Assembly: GCA_004151065.3 (NCBI GenBank)
Contig: NWUY0300107201.1
Location: forward strand, 16,510 to 28,030
Reading direction: 5' to 3'
Length of the DNA stretch: 11,521 nucleotides
Origin: Larix sibirica
Taxonomy: Eukaryota > Streptophyta > Pinopsida > Pinales > Pinaceae
Shown here: piece after piece, positions 7,883 through 11,521 of the stretch
How the letters are laid out: the number at the start of each line of letters is the position of its first letter
Numbering within the stretch: position 1 is the first letter of the stretch
Position numbers and translations under genes: made by a program
Notes under the pieces: generated by a model
What the model was told of the DNA's origin: nothing
Database searches by the model: none
What the model saw: the letters and a program-made list of their open reading frames with translations, nothing else

Positions 7883-10681
7883 TCACCAATAGTCACCACA
7901 AGAACACAGCCCATCCTTGAAATGATGGAAGCGGTCAGTGTCTCTCACAACTATTTCCCGTCCAACAATCTTGGATATAAACTTCATGGCATTATGGCTA
8001 TCACCACACACAGGAAGATTCTGCATGATTCGGATGGGCATTCCTAAGGGTGTGCTGATAAGACCAAAGGCAATTGCCAACTTCCCAGTATCGTGACACA
8101 GTAAATATTCATTTTTCTCCTCTTCCACATCATGTAGCAAAGGATTTTTGTCTAGCTTATACCCTGCCTCCTCCATCTGCCTACTCAATACTTCCAACTC
8201 TGCACAGATATCCTCCATCTGTGGGTGTGATATGTCCCCAACAACAAATGAGTGTACATTGTTCTGTGCCTCGATCCAACTACAACCTGGTTCCTTTATC
8301 ACTCCCCTCTCTTTCATCAAAGTTCTCACCTTTGCTACCTCATCCCAGTTTCCAGCTGCTGCATACATATTTGACAGCAGCATATATGTTTCTGCCACCT
8401 GAGGTTCCAACTCAAGAATACGTTCTGCTGCAAACTGCCCTAGCTTTGTATTGCCATGAACCCTGCAAGCAGAAAGCAGCATCCGCCACATTGAAACACC
8501 AGGTTCAACTGAAATTTGATTGATGAAGTCCATTGCCTGATCAAGGTGTCCTGCATGGCCGAGAAGATCAACTATGTTTGCATAGTGTTCTGCTCCTGGA
8601 TTGATTCCATAATAACGACTCATGGAATCCAAGTAATGGCGACCTTCCTCCACTAGGCCCACGTGTCTGCATGCAGAAATAATTAATTTGAAAGTTATGG
8701 AATCTGGTTTCAAACCTGTCAACTGCATTTGTTTAAAGTGTTGCAGGGCCTCATTGCCCTGCCCATGCTGAACACATCCTGCTATGGTTGCATTCCATGT
8801 GACCACATCCCGTTCAGGTGCAATGTTGAACACTTTTTTTGCATCCTCTATGTTCCCACATTGAGCATACAAGGTTATAAGAGCATTCCACACCCATATA
8901 GCTGCAACAAACCCAGTCTTGATAGTTTGAGCAAATACTTGTTTCCCATTTTCTAAAACTCCTAGGCTTCCACACGCACTAAGAATGGTAGCAAAAGTGA
9001 ACTGGTTAGGCTTCATGCCTTCTTGCTGCATTTGGAAAAATAGTTTAAGAGCTTCCTCTTCGTGCATCTGCTGAACATAACCTGAAATTAATGCTGTCCA
9101 GGATATTGCATTTCGTTCTATCATTTTGTCAAAGACTAACCTCGAGTTGTCAATAGTTCCACATTCAGCATACATTGTAATAAGGGCATTCTCCACAGGC
9201 AAATGTGAGTCCAGTCCTGTTTGAATCATGTGAGGGTGGACCTGCCTGCCAAATTTTAGATATTCTGGGCAAATACAGGCATTAAGGACACTTGAAAATG
9301 AGAATTCGTCAGGCTTCATACCTTCCCATCGCATTTCACCAAAGAGTGTTATCGCATCCTCGCTATGCTCATTGTGTGCATAACATGCTATCATAGAATT
9401 CCATAACACAATATCTCCTTCAGGCATTTCATCAAACACCCTACGTGCATCCTCCACATATCCACATTTACCATACATGTCAACAAGGGCACTACCCACA
9501 AATCCATTCGACTTAAACCCAGTCTTAACTATGCTGGCATGAATTCCCTTTCCCTGTTCCAGAGCCATCAGACTTGCGCATGCAGTGAGAGCACTAGAAA
9601 TGGTGAACTCATCAACCCTAATACGTGCCCAACGGCGCATCTTGTAAAACAGCATCAGGGCTTCCCAATTGAACCCATGCTCGACATACCCCGTAATCAT
9701 GGAACTATACAAAACAACGTCTGGATTCGATATTTCATTGAAGATTTTCCTTGCAGCTTCTATACTTCCAAATTTGGCATATATTGTCAGAAGTGCATTG
9801 CGCACAAAGGCATGTGAATCAACTCCAGCCACAATGGCGTGTACATGGACCTGTTCCCCGTACTCCAGAGCTGTTGGCACACTCGCGCAAGCGCTGAGAA
9901 CACTGGCAAAGGTAAACCGATTTCCCTTTACGCCTTCCTTGTGCATTTGGGAAAACAATTCCAGGGCAAGCTCACCGTGGCCCTGTTCAACATATCCTTG
10001 AATCATAAAAGTCCATGAGGTAGTGTTTCTCCTATACATTTTGTCAAACACTTGGCGTGCATCCTTCAAATTACTGCACTTGATGTACATATTGGTTACA
10101 TTATTTCCAATCAAAAGGTCAGGTTCAACCCTAGTTTCGATCATGTGAGCTTGGACCAACTTGCCTTCTGCCAAAGCCCTCTTTTTGACGCATAAATCCA
10201 GAAGCCTAGCATAGGTTCTCCGCCCAATCCCAATGCCCAGAAACCCTAAAACCTCTACGGCTTGTTCCAGTTTCCCTTCTTTACAAAGCATATCCACATC
10301 CAAACCCACACAAGATCCATGTTCAAACTCATTGGGTTTTGCTAATGTCCACTCATCTGTATCAGAGCCTTCTTCTCCTGAGCATTGATCCATATTAGGA
10401 TTTTCATTTGGATAGTCGTCAACAATACCAGAGGTCCAAAACCCTAGATTTCTATTTCTGTTATCCTGTCTTCTAACAAATGGGTACAAATGTTGTGCAG
10501 ATCTGAGTCTGTGAGTATGAGTTTTGCTTATTTGGGTTTGTAAAAACAATTTCATTAACATTGCGGGATTGACAATTTTCATGTTCGTTATCTGTAGAGT
10601 GGAAAATGTTGAAATTCCAACGGTGATGAAAGTGCAAAAATACAAGAAGGCTACCTGATCTTTGCATATATGTGTCCACAA
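7883..10681 (-). CDS. PLS-class PPR protein with E and degenerate DYW deaminase domain
   Basis: A 932-residue intronless frame typical of nuclear genes for organellar RNA-editing factors. Order: Arg-rich, presequence-like segment (about 41-75); acidic linker (about 86-125); PLS repeats (about 157-728) including L repeats at 255, 358, 459 and 560 (FTFASVLSACAS-like), S repeats (NALITMYAECG-like) and P repeats (SWTALISGYVQ-like); E1 729-762; E2 763-796 (ETYMLLSNMYAAAGNWDEVA); PG box KEPGCSWIE (796-804); DYW domain to the C-terminal DYW. Such proteins bind a specific transcript and deaminate a C to U in mitochondria or plastids. Here the deaminase site is broken: HxE has become H863-D-T-G866, and CxxC has become C892-G-D-S895. 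H919, H920, C926, C928 and DYW remain. Start: Met1 opens the frame, but Met34, 41 or 43 (MKLFLQTQISK) gives a more typical targeting peptide, and an out-of-frame ATG lies upstream at 10739. Identification is firm; target and organelle are unknown. Confidence 0.95.
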   Translation of the reverse strand: MWTHICKDQVAFLYFCTFITVGISTFSTLQITNMKIVNPAMLMKLFLQTQISKTHTHRLRSAQHLYPFVRRQDNRNRNLGFWTSGIVDDYPNENPNMDQCSGEEGSDTDEWTLAKPNEFEHGSCVGLDVDMLCKEGKLEQAVEVLGFLGIGIGRRTYARLLDLCVKKRALAEGKLVQAHMIETRVEPDLLIGNNVTNMYIKCSNLKDARQVFDKMYRRNTTSWTFMIQGYVEQGHGELALELFSQMHKEGVKGNRFTFASVLSACASVPTALEYGEQVHVHAIVAGVDSHAFVRNALLTIYAKFGSIEAARKIFNEISNPDVVLYSSMITGYVEHGFNWEALMLFYKMRRWARIRVDEFTISSALTACASLMALEQGKGIHASIVKTGFKSNGFVGSALVDMYGKCGYVEDARRVFDEMPEGDIVLWNSMIACYAHNEHSEDAITLFGEMRWEGMKPDEFSFSSVLNACICPEYLKFGRQVHPHMIQTGLDSHLPVENALITMYAECGTIDNSRLVFDKMIERNAISWTALISGYVQQMHEEEALKLFFQMQQEGMKPNQFTFATILSACGSLGVLENGKQVFAQTIKTGFVAAIWVWNALITLYAQCGNIEDAKKVFNIAPERDVVTWNATIAGCVQHGQGNEALQHFKQMQLTGLKPDSITFKLIISACRHVGLVEEGRHYLDSMSRYYGINPGAEHYANIVDLLGHAGHLDQAMDFINQISVEPGVSMWRMLLSACRVHGNTKLGQFAAERILELEPQVAETYMLLSNMYAAAGNWDEVAKVRTLMKERGVIKEPGCSWIEAQNNVHSFVVGDISHPQMEDICAELEVLSRQMEEAGYKLDKNPLLHDVEEEKNEYLLCHDTGKLAIAFGLISTPLGMPIRIMQNLPVCGDSHNAMKFISKIVGREIVVRDTDRFHHFKDGLCSCGDYW

Positions 10682-11067
10682 ATAATTTTGGCACTTTGCC
10701 TTCAGCTGCTTGGCTCCTGCTTTGCTTTCTTCCTCTCATGACTCGGAATGTTCAGGACATGCTGTAAATTTGTAATTTAGTTTGTTTTCTATTATAAATT
10801 TGTATAATAACTTTTTTTTTTATTTTTTTAAACTCACTTTTTAAAATAAATTTAAAATATTTTACTTAATACATTAATAAATATAGAGAGAGTCTCTTTT
10901 TTGTTTGTTTGTTCACTTGGTGGTTAACTCACATAGTTGGTTAAGGTTGGTTTAATGCATTGTTATTATTATTAGTTGTTAATGTGAGTGGGTATTTAAC
11001 TAGTTTTATGTTAATAAGTGTTTTGGTTACATATTTTTGGATAAGGTGAGGGATGACATTCAAGTAT
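10682..11067. other. AT-rich 5' flank of the PPR gene
   Basis: Upstream on the minus strand lies very AT-rich sequence with a weak TATA-like AATTTATAATA (about 10800-10790), near 115 bp before Met1. An out-of-frame ATG at 10739-10737 opens an 88-codon frame ending at 10473 that overlaps the PPR start. If the mRNA begins above it, it would act as an upstream ORF. A (TTA)n run lies at about 10961-10975. Promoter assignment is only suggestive. Confidence 0.3.
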
Positions 11068-11371
11068 ATATCCATATTAAGTTTGGGGTGGGGGTATAGG
11101 GGCAGCGGTGGGGTTTGATGGTTATCTCGATAGAAGCTCAGTTTCGATTCCTGCGGGGGAGGTGTGGTGTGCAATTTTCGTCTTCAGAAAGTTGCACCCC
11201 AGAAAAAGCTCGTGCGACTACGGTAGTGGCTATACTCTCGTTGAATGCTTGTACTTTCCGAAGGTTAGCCCCGACTCGTGGGTTTGATATCCAGGTGGTC
11301 CAGTTGACATTGCTCGCTAAGCGGTTTGGAGAAGTTCCCACGGCAGGAAAAAAAATATCCACATTAAGTTT
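11068..11371 (+). mobile_element. SINE-like retroposon with 17-bp target-site duplication (copy B, longer)
   Basis: ATATCCATATTAAGTTT (11068-11084) and ATATCCACATTAAGTTT (11355-11371) flank a 270-bp insert with one mismatch. The insert is GC-rich against AT-rich flanks and ends in a short poly(A) (11348-11355). Near its 5' end are pol III-like boxes: A-box-like GGTTTGATGGTT (about 11112-11123) and B-box-like GTTTCGATTCC (11141-11151), 29 bp apart start to start and so closer than in a tRNA. Its 3' part from about 11196 is homologous to the insert at 4615-4794. Together these support a tRNA-related SINE family. The pol III head is less certain than the retroposition itself. Confidence 0.82.
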
Positions 11372-11521
11372 ATGTTGTTTGACTTGTTATGTGACATTTA
11401 TATCATTTATAAAATGTGAGGAAGCACTTGTAGTATTACATAAAAAAGGGAAACTTGAACTATAATGTACAAGTAAAAATAATAATAATAAAAATTTATC
11501 TAAATTTATCTTTATTTTAGT
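11372..11521. other. AT-rich flank with (AAT)n run
   Basis: Apart from an (AAT)n microsatellite at about 11478-11491, nothing is recognised. The run is the reverse complement of the TTA run near 10961-10975 on the other side of copy B, probably by chance. Confidence 0.5.

Noticed and set aside
8074-8523. Plus-strand frame of 149 codons and other antisense frames opposite 7883-10681
   Set aside because: They are antisense shadows of the PPR gene; their composition mirrors its codons and no protein signature is present.
11115-11465. Plus-strand frame of 116 codons and a minus-strand frame of 74 codons
   Set aside because: Both lie in retroposon copy B and its flank; no conserved protein feature.
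10961-11491. TTA/AAT runs on both sides of copy B as inverted terminal repeats of a larger element
   Set aside because: Simple three-base microsatellites are common in AT-rich DNA, and the clear 17-bp duplications already define the element ends.

Overview
The window looks like plant nuclear DNA, probably from a seed plant and possibly a gymnosperm. The reasons are an intronless nuclear gene for a PLS-class pentatricopeptide-repeat (PPR) protein with E and DYW domains, an intron-containing relic of a GAUT1-like pectin galacturonosyltransferase gene, a Ty1/copia polyprotein fragment, SINE-like retroposons and a long AT-rich, repeat-filled intergenic tract. The gymnosperm suggestion is inferred from the style of the PPR sequence. 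No bacterial operon, CRISPR array, rRNA or functional tRNA gene is visible.

Layout. Positions 1-540 hold a broken copia protease/GAG-pre-integrase fragment (minus strand). Positions 540-5390 are non-genic: a minisatellite (1016-1594), a tRNA-derived SINE-like head (about 1985-2065), a cluster of fold-back MITE-like repeats (2989-3378), a GTGTCC-rich dispersed repeat (about 4130-4545) and a 5'-truncated retroposon flanked by a perfect 20-bp target-site duplication (4595-4814). Positions 5430-6994 (minus) are a GAUT1-like pseudogene. Its exon order, two intron phases and splice signals can still be read, but the glycosyltransferase core is deleted and several stop codons interrupt it. Positions 7000-7880 carry repeats and unassigned sequence. 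Positions 7883-10681 (minus) are the one apparently intact gene, a 932-residue DYW-type PPR protein. A longer copy of the same retroposon family, with its own 17-bp target-site duplication, lies upstream of it (11068-11371).

The main biological point is in the PPR gene. The frame is open over 932 codons, yet the C-terminal DYW cytidine-deaminase domain has lost the catalytic Glu of its HxE motif (replaced by Gly, with one extra codon beside it) and the second Cys of its CxxC zinc motif (Cys to Ser). Repeats, E motifs, the second metal-binding cluster and the terminal DYW are kept. It is best read as an RNA-binding specificity factor that cannot itself deaminate, or as a gene in early decay. 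The PPR gene and the GAUT relic point the same way but have no evident functional link. I did not find a new multi-gene system.
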